Source of the DNA: Buttiauxella brennerae ATCC 51605
Lineage (GTDB): Bacteria; Pseudomonadota; Gammaproteobacteria; Enterobacterales; Enterobacteriaceae
NCBI RefSeq assembly: GCF_001654925.1
Contig: NZ_LXER01000011.1
Location: 346,454 to 410,453 of the forward strand
Direction: 5' to 3'
DNA: 64,000 bases
Under the pieces are notes generated by a model. That model was not told the origin of the DNA, did no database searches, and was given only the letters and a program-made list of their open reading frames with translations. This document shows, piece by piece, positions 42,710-51,806 of the stretch. Within the stretch, counting starts at the first letter, position 1. Every line of letters starts with the position of its first letter. Position numbers and translations under genes: made by a program.

Positions 42710-44350
42710 GTGGAAAAAAAATGGTGGCACAATGCGGTGGTGTACCAAATCTATCCGCGCAGTTTTATGGACAGCAACGGTGATGGTATCGGCGATATTA
42801 ACGGCATCATTAGCAAACTCGATTACCTGCAACAGCTTGGCATCAACCTGATTTGGCTCTCACCCGTTTACCGCTCGCCGATGGATGACAACGGCTACGA
42901 CATTTCCGACTACGAAGATATTGCTGCCGAATTTGGCACCATGGCGCAGATGGAAACCCTTATTGCCCAGGCGAAACAGCGCGATATTCACATCCTGATG
43001 GATTTAGTCGTCAACCACACCTCTGATGAACACCCCTGGTTTATCGAAGCGCTGAAATCGAAAGATAACCCGTATCGTGACTTTTATATCTGGCGCAAAC
43101 CTGCGGCAGATGGCGGCCCGCCGAACGATTTTCGCTCGTACTTTGGCGGTAGCGGTTGGGCGCTAGACGAGGCCAGCGGCGAATATTACTTGCACCAGTT
43201 TTCAAAACGCCAGCCCGATCTGAACTGGGACAACCCGCGCGTTCACGATGAAGTCCACGCCATGATGAACCGCTGGCTTGCTAAAGGTATCGGCGGTTTC
43301 CGCATGGACGTTATCGACCTGATTGGCAAAGAAGTGGATAAGCAAATTATGGCGAACGGCAAAAATCTGCACCTGCTTATCCGCCAGATGAACCGCGCCA
43401 CGTTTGGCAAAGGGGATTACGTGACGGTCGGTGAAGCCTGGAGTGCCACACCTGAAGACGCGCTGCTGTATAGCGGTGCCGAGCGTGAAGAACTCTCCAT
43501 GGTTTTCCAGTTCGACCACATCAAACAGTTCTGGGATGAGCACGCTGGGAAATGGTGCAGCAAGCCGTTTGAACTGGCAAGTTTCAAAGCGGTGATTGAG
43601 AAGTGGCAAACTGCGCTTGCACACCAGGGCTGGAATTCGCTGTTCTGGAGCAACCACGATTTACCGCGTGCGGTGTCGAAATTTGGTGACGAAGGGGCGT
43701 TTCGAGTGCCTTCGGCCAAAATGCTCGCCACCGCACTGCACTGCCTGAAGGGCACGCCGTATATCTATCAGGGTGAAGAGATCGGCATGACCAACGTGCG
43801 GTTCGAAACGATTGATGATTACCGCGATATTGAAAGCCTGAATCTTTATCACGTGCGGCTGGCGGAAGGTGTCAGCCATGACGAAATGATGCTCGGTATC
43901 CATGCGAATGGCCGCGATAACGCCCGCACGCCAATGCATTGGGACGACAGCCCGAACGCCGGGTTCACCACCGTCAAACCGTGGATAGCCGTTAACCCGA
44001 ACTACCGTGAAATCAACGTTGCGGCAGCGCTGGCGGAACCGGACTCCATCTTGTGGCATTACCAGAAAATGGTAGCGCTGCGTAAACAGTATCCGGTTCT
44101 GGTCTACGGCGATTTCCAGCCTGTTTTGCGCGACCATCCGCAGGTTTTCGCCTGGGTGAGATCGCTTGATGGCGAGCGGTTGTTGGTGCTCAACAACTTT
44201 ACCGCCGAGCATCTGACGCTCGACATTCCGCCTGAAATGCAGAACTGGCATGGCGAGTGTTTGATCAGCAACTATGCACCGCGTGACCAGCTTGCGGTGA
44301 GGCTCGAGCTACAACCTTATGAATCTTTTGCTTTATTAATCGGGAGGTAA
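42710..44350 (+). CDS. GH13 alpha-glucosidase, likely alpha-1,6-type
   Basis: The 546-residue enzyme is a GH13 (subfamily 31-like) exo-alpha-glucosidase: catalytic nucleophile in GFRMDVIDLIGKE (about 200), acid/base in VGEAWS (about 245) and SNHDLPR (about 317). I chose the GTG at 42710 because it follows AAGGAG with 7-bp spacing and gives MEKKWWHNAVVYQIYPRS, parallel to the next gene. The ATG at 42683 has poor spacing. Val after the nucleophile Asp (DVI) is typical of oligo-1,6-glucosidases. It is cytosolic (no signal peptide) and would split the imported glucoside. Confidence 0.93.
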   Translation: MEKKWWHNAVVYQIYPRSFMDSNGDGIGDINGIISKLDYLQQLGINLIWLSPVYRSPMDDNGYDISDYEDIAAEFGTMAQMETLIAQAKQRDIHILMDLVVNHTSDEHPWFIEALKSKDNPYRDFYIWRKPAADGGPPNDFRSYFGGSGWALDEASGEYYLHQFSKRQPDLNWDNPRVHDEVHAMMNRWLAKGIGGFRMDVIDLIGKEVDKQIMANGKNLHLLIRQMNRATFGKGDYVTVGEAWSATPEDALLYSGAEREELSMVFQFDHIKQFWDEHAGKWCSKPFELASFKAVIEKWQTALAHQGWNSLFWSNHDLPRAVSKFGDEGAFRVPSAKMLATALHCLKGTPYIYQGEEIGMTNVRFETIDDYRDIESLNLYHVRLAEGVSHDEMMLGIHANGRDNARTPMHWDDSPNAGFTTVKPWIAVNPNYREINVAAALAEPDSILWHYQKMVALRKQYPVLVYGDFQPVLRDHPQVFAWVRSLDGERLLVLNNFTAEHLTLDIPPEMQNWHGECLISNYAPRDQLAVRLELQPYESFALLIGR

Positions 44351-44353
44351 ACG

Positions 44354-46003
44354 ATGGCGAACTGGTGGAAAGAGGCGGTGGCCTACCAGATTTATCCACG
44401 TAGTTTTAAGGACAGCAACGGTGATGGCATTGGTGACCTGAACGGCATCACCGAAAAACTCGATTACCTGAAAGACCTCGGCATCGATCTGATTTGGATC
44501 TGTCCGATGTACAAATCCCCGAATGACGATAATGGCTACGACATCAGCGATTATCAGGAGATCATGGCTGAGTTCGGCACAATGGCCGATTTTGACCGCC
44601 TTCTGAGCGAAGTTCACGCCCGCGGAATGCGGTTGATTATCGATTTAGTGGTCAACCACACCTCAGACGAACACCCGTGGTTTCTGGAGTCCCGCTCTTC
44701 ACGCGATAACCCCAAACGCGACTGGTACACCTGGCGCGACGGGAAAAATGGCGCAGAACCCAACAACTGGGAAGGGATTTTTAAAGGCTCAACCTGGGAG
44801 TTTGACCCGGTAACCGAGCAATATTTTCTGCATTTGTTTACCCGCCGCCAGCCGGATCTGAACTGGGAAAACCACGATGTGCGCCGCGCCGTGTACGACA
44901 TGATGCGCTGGTGGCTGGACAAAGGCATCGACGGTTTCCGTATCGACGCTATCGCGCATCTGAAAAAAGAGCCGCTGCTGGCCGATGTACCGAATCCTGA
45001 CAAGCTGCGTTATGCCCCGTCGATGAAAAGCCATCTGAACTACGATGGGCTGCTCGATTACGTCGACGATATGAGCCAGAACGTGCTTAAGCATTACGAT
45101 ATTGTCACCGTGGGTGAAATGAATGGCCTGTTCGCAGAACACGCCGAAGAGTGGGTGGGCGAACACCGCGAGCGGCTGAATATGGTGTTTCAGTTCGAAC
45201 ATGTGCGGTTGTGGGAGCCGGAAGCCGGTTTGCGCCCGGAACCGGCGGTGTTAAAGAAAATCTTCACCGCATGGCAGGAAGCGCTGGAGGGCAAAGGCTG
45301 GAATGCGCTGTATGTAGAAAACCACGATCTGACGCGCATTACCTCACGCTGGGGCGACACCGAACACCACTGGCGAGAAAGTGCGACCTGTATTGCCGCG
45401 CTCTATTTTCTGATGCAGGGCACGCCGTTTATCTATCAGGGGCAGGAAATCGGCATGACCAATACCCGATTCAACAGCCTGAGCGATTTCGATGACGTGT
45501 CAGCAAAAAACATGTGGCGTGAAATGGAAGAACAGGGCAAAAGCGAAGAAGAGATAATCGCGTTTCTCACCAACACCGGGCGCGACAACTCCCGCACGCC
45601 GATGCAATGGAACGCCTGGCCGAACGCCGGATTCAGCGATGGTGAGCCGTGGTTTAAGGTGAATGCCAACTTTGAAATGATTAACGTCGCCAGCCAGCAG
45701 CAAGACCCGGATTCAGTGCTGAACTTTTACCGTGCGTTAATCAAACTGCGCAAACAGGAGCGCGCGCTGATTTATGGGCGTTATGAGCTGGAACTGGCAG
45801 ACAACCCGCAAATTTACGCTTACCGACGCGTACTCGACGGCGCGGAGTTCGTAGTGCTGTGCAATATGTCCTCGAAATCGGCGCGCTGGACGGCGGAAGA
45901 ATTGCCGCTCGAATGGGCCGAGTGTGTGCTGGGGAATTACCCGCAGGTTGATGAACTCTATCGGCTGCACCCGTGGGAAGCGCGGGTTTACAAGCTCGCG
46001 TAA
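44354..46003 (+). CDS. GH13 alpha-glucosidase, likely alpha-1,4-type
   Basis: The 549-residue enzyme is a paralogue of the preceding one, starting 3 bp after it: nucleophile in GFRIDAIAHLKKE (about 199), acid/base in VGEMNG (about 255) and ENHDLTR (about 322). Here Ala follows the nucleophile (DAI), as in Geobacillus-type enzymes that prefer alpha-1,4 linkages, so the two genes may cover different linkages. It is the last gene of the importer operon and is followed by a REP-like repeat. Cytosolic. Confidence 0.93.
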   Translation: MANWWKEAVAYQIYPRSFKDSNGDGIGDLNGITEKLDYLKDLGIDLIWICPMYKSPNDDNGYDISDYQEIMAEFGTMADFDRLLSEVHARGMRLIIDLVVNHTSDEHPWFLESRSSRDNPKRDWYTWRDGKNGAEPNNWEGIFKGSTWEFDPVTEQYFLHLFTRRQPDLNWENHDVRRAVYDMMRWWLDKGIDGFRIDAIAHLKKEPLLADVPNPDKLRYAPSMKSHLNYDGLLDYVDDMSQNVLKHYDIVTVGEMNGLFAEHAEEWVGEHRERLNMVFQFEHVRLWEPEAGLRPEPAVLKKIFTAWQEALEGKGWNALYVENHDLTRITSRWGDTEHHWRESATCIAALYFLMQGTPFIYQGQEIGMTNTRFNSLSDFDDVSAKNMWREMEEQGKSEEEIIAFLTNTGRDNSRTPMQWNAWPNAGFSDGEPWFKVNANFEMINVASQQQDPDSVLNFYRALIKLRKQERALIYGRYELELADNPQIYAYRRVLDGAEFVVLCNMSSKSARWTAEELPLEWAECVLGNYPQVDELYRLHPWEARVYKLA

Positions 46004-46010
46004 AGAATTT

Positions 46011-46096
46011 TGTCGGATGTCGCTACGCTAATCCGACCTACGCGATTTCAGAAGGCTTTGTTTTGTAGGGTGGATAAGCGAATAGCGCCATCCACC
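46011..46096. repeat. Bipartite REP-like repeat
   Basis: Same structure as 31483-31558: TGTCGGATGTCGCT...AATCCGAC (46011-46037), then GTAGGGTGGAT...ATCCACC (to 46096). It follows the alpha-glucosidase stop and probably ends or stabilises the operon transcript. Confidence 0.85.
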
Positions 46097-46216
46097 GTTG
46101 ACTCCGGTCCAGCCGGATGTCTCTGCTGCACGAGCGATAAAAGTCTCAGAGCAACCTGATGTAGTAACGACATTGCCTGCGGTATGATGTGCGCTGGTTT
46201 TTAACAAGGAGGGGTT

Positions 46217-47017
46217 ATGTTGACGACAACATTTCCAGCTTTGCAGCCGACAACCATCAATGCCATTAATACCCTTGGCGAGTGGCTTTCTCACAATGAG
46301 TTTGCCGCGCCACCTGCGGTTTGCGATGGTGAATTTATTATCCTCGCGGGTAATGCCGTTATCCCTACCATTGACGCAGCCTGTGAGCTTGCCGCCAATA
46401 GTGAATTGCCGCTGCTGATTACCGGCGGGATCGGCCATTCGACGACGTTTTTGTATGCGGCGATTGCTAAGCACCCGCGCTACAACACCATTCCCACCAC
46501 TGGTCGCGCGGAAGCCGCCATTATTAAAGATATTGCGACCGAGTTCTGGAAAGTCCCAGCAGAAAAAGTGCTGACGGAAGAGAAGTCCACCAACTGTGGC
46601 GAGAATGCACGTTTCACTTATGAGTTGCTGCAAACACTGGAAATAACGCCCGCTCGCGCGATTATCATTCAGGACCCGACCATGCAGCGCCGTACCGTCG
46701 CGACGTTTGAACGCGTCTGGCAAAGCGACGTGTATAAACCACATTGGCGTAGCTGGCCGGGTTTTGTTCCGCACTTAGTCAGTGACGAAACTCATACCGC
46801 TTTTAGCCTGCATGAAAAGGGCTTATGGCCGGTTGAGCGGTATATTTCGCTGGCACTGGGGGAGATCCCGCGTATCAGAGACGATGCGCAGGGCTACGGG
46901 CCGAATGGGCGTGACTTTATTAGCCATGTTGATATTCCGACTGCGGTAATGAATGCCTGGGAAATTCTCGCCAATGACGCCGCGCTGGCGCAATTAATGC
47001 GCGAGCGCGGCTTATAA
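46217..47017 (+). CDS. ydcF: YdcF, DUF218/ElyC-SanA-YdcF family protein
   Basis: The 266-residue protein closely follows E. coli YdcF (266 aa): ILAGNAVIPTIDAACELA, LLITGGIGHSTTFLYAAIAK, TNCGENARF and IIQDPTMQRRTVATFERV are shared. E. coli YdcF is cytosolic and binds SAM in vitro; its true role is unknown. In E. coli it is directly followed by aldA. Here a 10-kb sugar cluster separates them, so it is an ancestral marker for that insertion. A AAGGAGG ribosome site precedes the start. Confidence 0.95.
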   Translation: MLTTTFPALQPTTINAINTLGEWLSHNEFAAPPAVCDGEFIILAGNAVIPTIDAACELAANSELPLLITGGIGHSTTFLYAAIAKHPRYNTIPTTGRAEAAIIKDIATEFWKVPAEKVLTEEKSTNCGENARFTYELLQTLEITPARAIIIQDPTMQRRTVATFERVWQSDVYKPHWRSWPGFVPHLVSDETHTAFSLHEKGLWPVERYISLALGEIPRIRDDAQGYGPNGRDFISHVDIPTAVMNAWEILANDAALAQLMRERGL

Positions 47018-47021
47018 GTCA

Positions 47022-48440
47022 TTAACGATGCAGGTAACAGTTCACCCCTAAATACTTGCTGAACGCTTCCTGCAATACCACACCCGTCGCCGAGTGGTTC
47101 ATGGCGACGTGGTGTTCAAAGCCGTTATTACAAATCCACGCCAGTAAATTTTCCAGATGCGGGACTTCAATCACCGCGCGGCAGCCGACGGTATCTAACG
47201 CATCGTCAACGGATTGCCCTTCACCGACATACGCTTTCACTTCGCCGGTAAAATCATCGGAAGAGAGGCGGAAATAGGTGAGCGGGCCACTTTTCAGGCG
47301 ACCATGCACCGCGCCACAGGTGTTCTCTTTGCCGACGGTGGTGCCGATAATATCGGCGGTACCCATCGACGGAGATTCCAGGCTGCTGCTGGCAAAGTTC
47401 CCGCAGTGGAACAGCACGCATTTGTTGCGATCGTCGCCGAAGTTATTGTTCCAGTCGGCGATTGAGGCCGGATTTAGCGACGCGCTGGCGAGGGCATACA
47501 TCGACAGTGCGCCCATCACGTCCACTTCGCAGGCGCTTGGCATTAACTGCCCGGACATCACGCTCATAATCGAGCAAACGTTAATGCCGAGGTTTTCCTG
47601 AAGCGAGGTCCAGCACTGGATCGCCGTGGTGTCGATATCGTTTGCCACTACCCATTCGCTGATCACCACAAACAGTTTTGCCATTTGGGTTAACTTATCG
47701 GCGGGAATGCCGCTGGCATCGGCGTTTTCAATTAAGATGCCGCGCTTCTCATGCACGCGCAGATCGTCATCGCTGATGTGTTTAATGCGGGTGAAAATTT
47801 CCGACAGGTCGAGGGTTTCAACCGCCACGCCCATTTTTTCGAGCAGTTTTTCGCTGTAGCGCACGGTGTTAAAACTGGCCGGACGCGCACCAATCGCCCC
47901 GATACGCACGCCCTGCATCGATTTCACCACCCGGCAGATTTGCGCAAAACGCTGTAAATCTTGTTCGAATACTTCACCGCTTAACGCACACACATGCTGC
48001 GTGGTGAGCGTGAAGGGGATGTTGTACTGGCGCAGGTTGTTGCACAGGGAAATTTTCCCGCAGAAGCTATCGCGGCGTGTCGCCAGGCCCATTTTGTCGA
48101 GGTTGTCTTCTTCTGCTTGAATCAACACCGGCACTTTGAGGCCGGAAAGACGAATCGCTTCTGCCACCGCTTTTTCATCGCCAAAGTTTGGCAGCAGTAC
48201 CACCACGCCATGAATATCGTCACGATGCTGGCGGAACAGTTCGGCACAGACCTTGGCGTCTTGTCGGGTTTCCACTCCACCGAGATGCGTTTCTCCGTCT
48301 TTTAGCATTACGGTTTTGATACCCAGTTTGCCAAACAGCGCTTCGGCTTGTTCGTGCGCCTGCGCCACTAAATAGCTTGGGAAGAACCCGCGGTTACCGA
48401 TGATAACGCCGAAAGTTAATTCTTTTGGGATACGAGACAT
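47022..48440 (-). CDS. L-fucose/L-arabinose-isomerase-like protein (candidate apiose isomerase)
   Basis: The 472-residue protein belongs to the fucose isomerase superfamily of metal-dependent aldose-ketose isomerases. Expected metal ligands are Glu in PSACEVDVMGA (about 318), Asp in SIADWNNN (about 340) and His in HVAMNHSATG (about 452). I chose the ATG at 48440 (MSRIPKELTFGVIIGN), preceded by CTGGAGTG; longer readings are not plausible. It is the last gene of a nine-gene operon with a kinase and a split transketolase. That set suggests isomerisation of an imported aldopentose, perhaps D-apiose, to its ketose. Confidence 0.88.
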   Translation of the reverse strand: MSRIPKELTFGVIIGNRGFFPSYLVAQAHEQAEALFGKLGIKTVMLKDGETHLGGVETRQDAKVCAELFRQHRDDIHGVVVLLPNFGDEKAVAEAIRLSGLKVPVLIQAEEDNLDKMGLATRRDSFCGKISLCNNLRQYNIPFTLTTQHVCALSGEVFEQDLQRFAQICRVVKSMQGVRIGAIGARPASFNTVRYSEKLLEKMGVAVETLDLSEIFTRIKHISDDDLRVHEKRGILIENADASGIPADKLTQMAKLFVVISEWVVANDIDTTAIQCWTSLQENLGINVCSIMSVMSGQLMPSACEVDVMGALSMYALASASLNPASIADWNNNFGDDRNKCVLFHCGNFASSSLESPSMGTADIIGTTVGKENTCGAVHGRLKSGPLTYFRLSSDDFTGEVKAYVGEGQSVDDALDTVGCRAVIEVPHLENLLAWICNNGFEHHVAMNHSATGVVLQEAFSKYLGVNCYLHR

Positions 48441-48459
48441 GGCTTCACTCCAGTAAAAG

Positions 48460-49950
48460 TTAATTTGGCATAAAGCGGCAGCGCGCCACGGCTTCAAGCC
48501 ATTGCTTATAGTTTTGTTGCATTGTTTTTTGTTGTTCTGCCTGCGGCAGCAAACGCTCGCCACAGTTGGCCAGTGCTGCAAGCGGTATGCCGTCTTGCCA
48601 CCAGCCGAGAGTTTTCCCGGCTAACAGCGTCGCGCCGAGTGCGGATATTTCAGCCGCGGGTTGAATGATTAACGGGCGTTGCAGCACATCAGCCTGCAAC
48701 TGCATCAACCAGCGGTTCTGGGTGGCGGTGCCATCAACGCACAGCGATTCGAGGTGCTGGCCAGTTGCCTGTTCCATCGCGAAAAAGACATCGGCAATTT
48801 GATAGACCAGTGATTCCAGTGCGGCTCGCGCCAGCACCGCAGGGGTAGCGGCGTCCGTCAGGCCACAAATCATGCCGCGTGCGTGGAGATCCCACCACGG
48901 CGCACCCAGCCCGGAAAGCGCAGGCACGTAATAGACGCCCTGGTTACTTTCTGCGGATTGCGCAAGCCGGGTCAGTTCTGCCGGATCGCTGATGCCCAGC
49001 ATTTTCCCAAGCCATGCGGCACCCGAGCCGGTATGGGTGATGTTGCCTTCCAGCGCGTAATTCAGCTCGCCGTCGTGCCAGGCAAGCGTGGTGCTCAGGC
49101 GATTGCTGCGGTTTGCCGGTTCAGGAAGCGAAAGCATCAATGACGAGCCGGTACCATAAGTGGCTTTCACCACCTGCCCACAAACACTGCGTTGGGCGTA
49201 CAGTGCCGCATGTGAATCACCGATCAGTGCCAGCACCGGCGTACCGATTGGCAAGCCTGGAATGGTGTTGATTTGCACTTCGCCGTGATGCCCGGAAGAT
49301 GGGCGTACTTCAGCAAGTGCCGCACGCGGAATGCCGAATAATTTGAGTAATTCGTCGTCCCATTCGCCCTGATAAATATTAAACAGCTGCGTGCGGGCGG
49401 CATTCGAGTAGTCGGTGGTAAACGAGTGCCCGGCAGTCAGTTGCCAGTTCAACCAGGAATCGATGGTTCCGATACACAGCTCACCCGCTGCGGCACGTTT
49501 CATGCCGTCGGGAATGGCATCGAGCAGGGCGCGGATTTTCGCCGCCGGGAATAGAGGATCAACGGGCAGGCCCGTCAGGCGGGTGATCAGTTCACCGTGG
49601 CCCTGCGCTAAAAGTTGCTCGCAGGTCTGTTCTGAGCGGCGGTCCTGCCAGCTCACGACGGGCGTGAGCGGTTTGCCATCATGGCGTTGCCACACCAATA
49701 CGGATTCACGCTGGTTGCTTATCGCAACGCCTGCGATGGTGACGGAGCCAAGTTGTTGCAGGCAGCCGCTTAACGCTTCGCAAACGGCATGCCACAATGC
49801 AATTGGGTCTTGTTCTGCAAGCCCTGGAGCCGGGTGCGTCATTGCCACGCCGACACTGTAACGGGCGCAGATTTGCCCGTTACTATTCACCGCCACCACT
49901 TTGGCGTTGGTGGTGCCCTCATCAATAGCCAGAATTACCGGGCTGGACAT
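48460..49950 (-). CDS. FGGY-family carbohydrate kinase (candidate apulose kinase)
   Basis: The 496-residue protein is an FGGY sugar kinase: phosphate-1 motif ILAIDEGTTNAKVVAV at the N-terminus, VAISNQRESVLVW (about 77-89), KATYGTGSSLML (about 260) and GLGAPWWDLHARG (about 345). It would phosphorylate a ketose with ATP. The ATG at 49950 follows AAAGGAGC. It overlaps no gene but lies only 2 bp from the transketolase stop and 19 bp before the isomerase start. With these neighbours it fits an isomerase-kinase-transketolase route. Confidence 0.92.
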   Translation of the reverse strand: MSSPVILAIDEGTTNAKVVAVNSNGQICARYSVGVAMTHPAPGLAEQDPIALWHAVCEALSGCLQQLGSVTIAGVAISNQRESVLVWQRHDGKPLTPVVSWQDRRSEQTCEQLLAQGHGELITRLTGLPVDPLFPAAKIRALLDAIPDGMKRAAAGELCIGTIDSWLNWQLTAGHSFTTDYSNAARTQLFNIYQGEWDDELLKLFGIPRAALAEVRPSSGHHGEVQINTIPGLPIGTPVLALIGDSHAALYAQRSVCGQVVKATYGTGSSLMLSLPEPANRSNRLSTTLAWHDGELNYALEGNITHTGSGAAWLGKMLGISDPAELTRLAQSAESNQGVYYVPALSGLGAPWWDLHARGMICGLTDAATPAVLARAALESLVYQIADVFFAMEQATGQHLESLCVDGTATQNRWLMQLQADVLQRPLIIQPAAEISALGATLLAGKTLGWWQDGIPLAALANCGERLLPQAEQQKTMQQNYKQWLEAVARCRFMPN

Positions 49951-49952
49951 GG

Positions 49953-50897
49953 CTATGCTCCTTTGCAAAGCGCCGTGGCGGAACGTGTTACCCCTGCGGC
50001 ATCAATTCCATGATGGGCACGCATCTCCTTGCGATCCGCCGCAATAGCATAGCTACCGTCTGCAATACCGAGTCGCAACAATGGGATGCCACACCCGGCT
50101 TCCGCTAACACTTCAGCGACCAGGCTGCCGACACCGCCATTCACGTTGTGCTCTTCAACGGTTATCACATGGCGTGAATTTTTAAGCATGGTGAGAAGTT
50201 GCACGGTATCGCAAGGTCGGATAGACGGAACGTTGATCACCGCCGCATTAATACCCAAATCCGCGAGTTGTGCCGCCGCCGTGACAGCTTCATGCACCGT
50301 TGAACCCATTGCCACTAAGGCCACATCGTCGCCTTCACGCAGCTGATTAATGGCACCTGGTTTGAACTGGTAATCTGCGTCGTGCAGTTCCGGCAATGCT
50401 TTGCCGTCAAGACGAATATAGACCGGGCCAACGTGTTCCAGTGCGTAGTCAATAATCTGGCGGCATTCAATCGGGCAAGAAGGCGCGTAGATTTCAATGT
50501 TGCCAAAACCGCGCAGCACGGAGATGTCGTCAATGCTGTGGTGGGTGCTGGCGAGCGGGCCATAACTGGCTCCGGCATTGAGGCCAAACAGTTTGACGTT
50601 GCTGTTGTTGTAGCAAACGTCGACTTTGATCTGTTCATTGGCGCGCGAGATTAAAAACGGAGCCGCATTGCAGGTGACGGCTATTTTCCCGCCCATCGAC
50701 AGGCCAACCGCGGTTCCTACCAGCGTCTGTTCGGCAATCCCGACGTTCACCAGCCGGTCAGGAAATTGTTTTATAAAGGGGGATATTTTTGCCGTAGAGG
50801 TTGAGTCGGCCACGACCGGCACCAGGTCTACGCCGCGTTCGACGGCGTCAATAAAGGCATTCACCATTACGGTTGCCAGGTGTTCGCTATTACTCAT
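49953..50897 (-). CDS. Transketolase C-terminal subunit
   Basis: The 314-residue protein is the pyrimidine-binding and C-terminal part of a split transketolase (FINVG-like RLVNVGIAEQTLVGTAVGLS with the catalytic Glu about 55, GPLASTHHSIDDISVLRGFG about 112-131, then a C-terminal ferredoxin-like domain). It overlaps the N-terminal subunit gene by 8 bp, and together the two would form one thiamine-diphosphate enzyme. Split forms occur in catabolic sugar clusters, such as the apulose-4-phosphate transketolase subunits. Confidence 0.92.
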   Translation of the reverse strand: MSNSEHLATVMVNAFIDAVERGVDLVPVVADSTSTAKISPFIKQFPDRLVNVGIAEQTLVGTAVGLSMGGKIAVTCNAAPFLISRANEQIKVDVCYNNSNVKLFGLNAGASYGPLASTHHSIDDISVLRGFGNIEIYAPSCPIECRQIIDYALEHVGPVYIRLDGKALPELHDADYQFKPGAINQLREGDDVALVAMGSTVHEAVTAAAQLADLGINAAVINVPSIRPCDTVQLLTMLKNSRHVITVEEHNVNGGVGSLVAEVLAEAGCGIPLLRLGIADGSYAIAADRKEMRAHHGIDAAGVTRSATALCKGA

Positions 50898-51720
50898 CTT
50901 TCAGTTCCTCCAGCGCCAATTCGATTTCGTCACCTTTCGGTATCCGGTGGTGCCATTCCGCGCGCCCCTGAATAAAGGAGATGCCCGCGCCTTTGGTGGT
51001 GTTGGCAATCACGACGTGCGGTTTGCCGTGCGGTTGTAACCCTTCAAGGGTGGCGACCACATCAGCCATGTCATTGCCGCGACATTCGGTCACTTCCATG
51101 CCGAACGCGCGCCATTTCTCATCGAGCGGATCGGTATTGAGGATCTCTTTGGTCGAGCCTGCGAGTTGCAGATTGTTTTTGTCGTTAATAATGATCAGGT
51201 TATCGAGCTGGTAATGCGCCGCGACTAACGCCGCTTCCCAGTTGCTGCCTTCTGCCAGCTCGCCATCGCCGGTCACCACAAAGACGCGGCGCTTGCTGTT
51301 GTTGCGTTTAGCCGCCAGCGCGATGCCAACGGCGACCGGCAGACCGTGGCCGAGCGCGCCAGTGTTCAGCTCAACACCCGGCGTTTTGTGTTTCACCGGG
51401 TGGCCGGGCAGGTGAGAGTCGGCATGCTGATAAGTCGGCAGCCACTCCACGGGAATAAACCCGGCTTCAGCCAGCACACAGTAATAACCGCCAACCGCAT
51501 GGCCTTTGGACTGAATGTAGATGTCACGTTCGTCGCTGTTAATCAGCTGCGGCGAACAATTCAGTATCCGGAAGTACAGGGCGGTTAAGATTTCTACCTG
51601 CGATAAATCGGCCCCGGTATGGCCCCCAGCCGGGCTGTTTGCATTGAGCAGGACGATGCGGCGACGGACGGCGCGTGCTCTCTTTTCCAGATCCGTAACA
51701 GACAGTGCGAACGGATTCAT
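50890..51720 (-). CDS. Transketolase N-terminal subunit (ThDP-binding)
   Basis: The 276-residue protein is the diphosphate-binding half of a split transketolase. The ThDP/Mg motif starts at VTGDGELAEGSNWEA and ends with IIINDKNN about 25 residues later (about 145-177). Conserved histidines lie in GGHTGADLS and KGHAVGGYY. The ATG at 51720 (MNPFALSVTD) follows AAGGGGT. It transfers a two-carbon ketol unit together with the next gene's product. A hairpin in front of it separates enzyme genes from transporter genes. Confidence 0.92.
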   Translation of the reverse strand: MNPFALSVTDLEKRARAVRRRIVLLNANSPAGGHTGADLSQVEILTALYFRILNCSPQLINSDERDIYIQSKGHAVGGYYCVLAEAGFIPVEWLPTYQHADSHLPGHPVKHKTPGVELNTGALGHGLPVAVGIALAAKRNNSKRRVFVVTGDGELAEGSNWEAALVAAHYQLDNLIIINDKNNLQLAGSTKEILNTDPLDEKWRAFGMEVTECRGNDMADVVATLEGLQPHGKPHVVIANTTKGAGISFIQGRAEWHHRIPKGDEIELALEELKDE

Positions 51721-51766
51721 AGTGTTACCCCTTGCATTAAAAATCATAGATGAATAATTATTCGAT

Positions 51767-51786
51767 GCGGGTAAAAAAATACCCGC
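51767..51786 (-). other. Intra-operon hairpin between permease and transketolase genes
   Basis: A perfect 7-bp GC-rich stem (GCGGGTA/TACCCGC) with a six-base A loop lies in the 86-bp gap. It has no T-run on the minus strand, so it is more likely an mRNA-stability or partial attenuation element that sets transporter versus enzyme levels. Confidence 0.5.
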
Positions 51787-51806
51787 CGTTCAGGATCTGT
51801 GACGCG

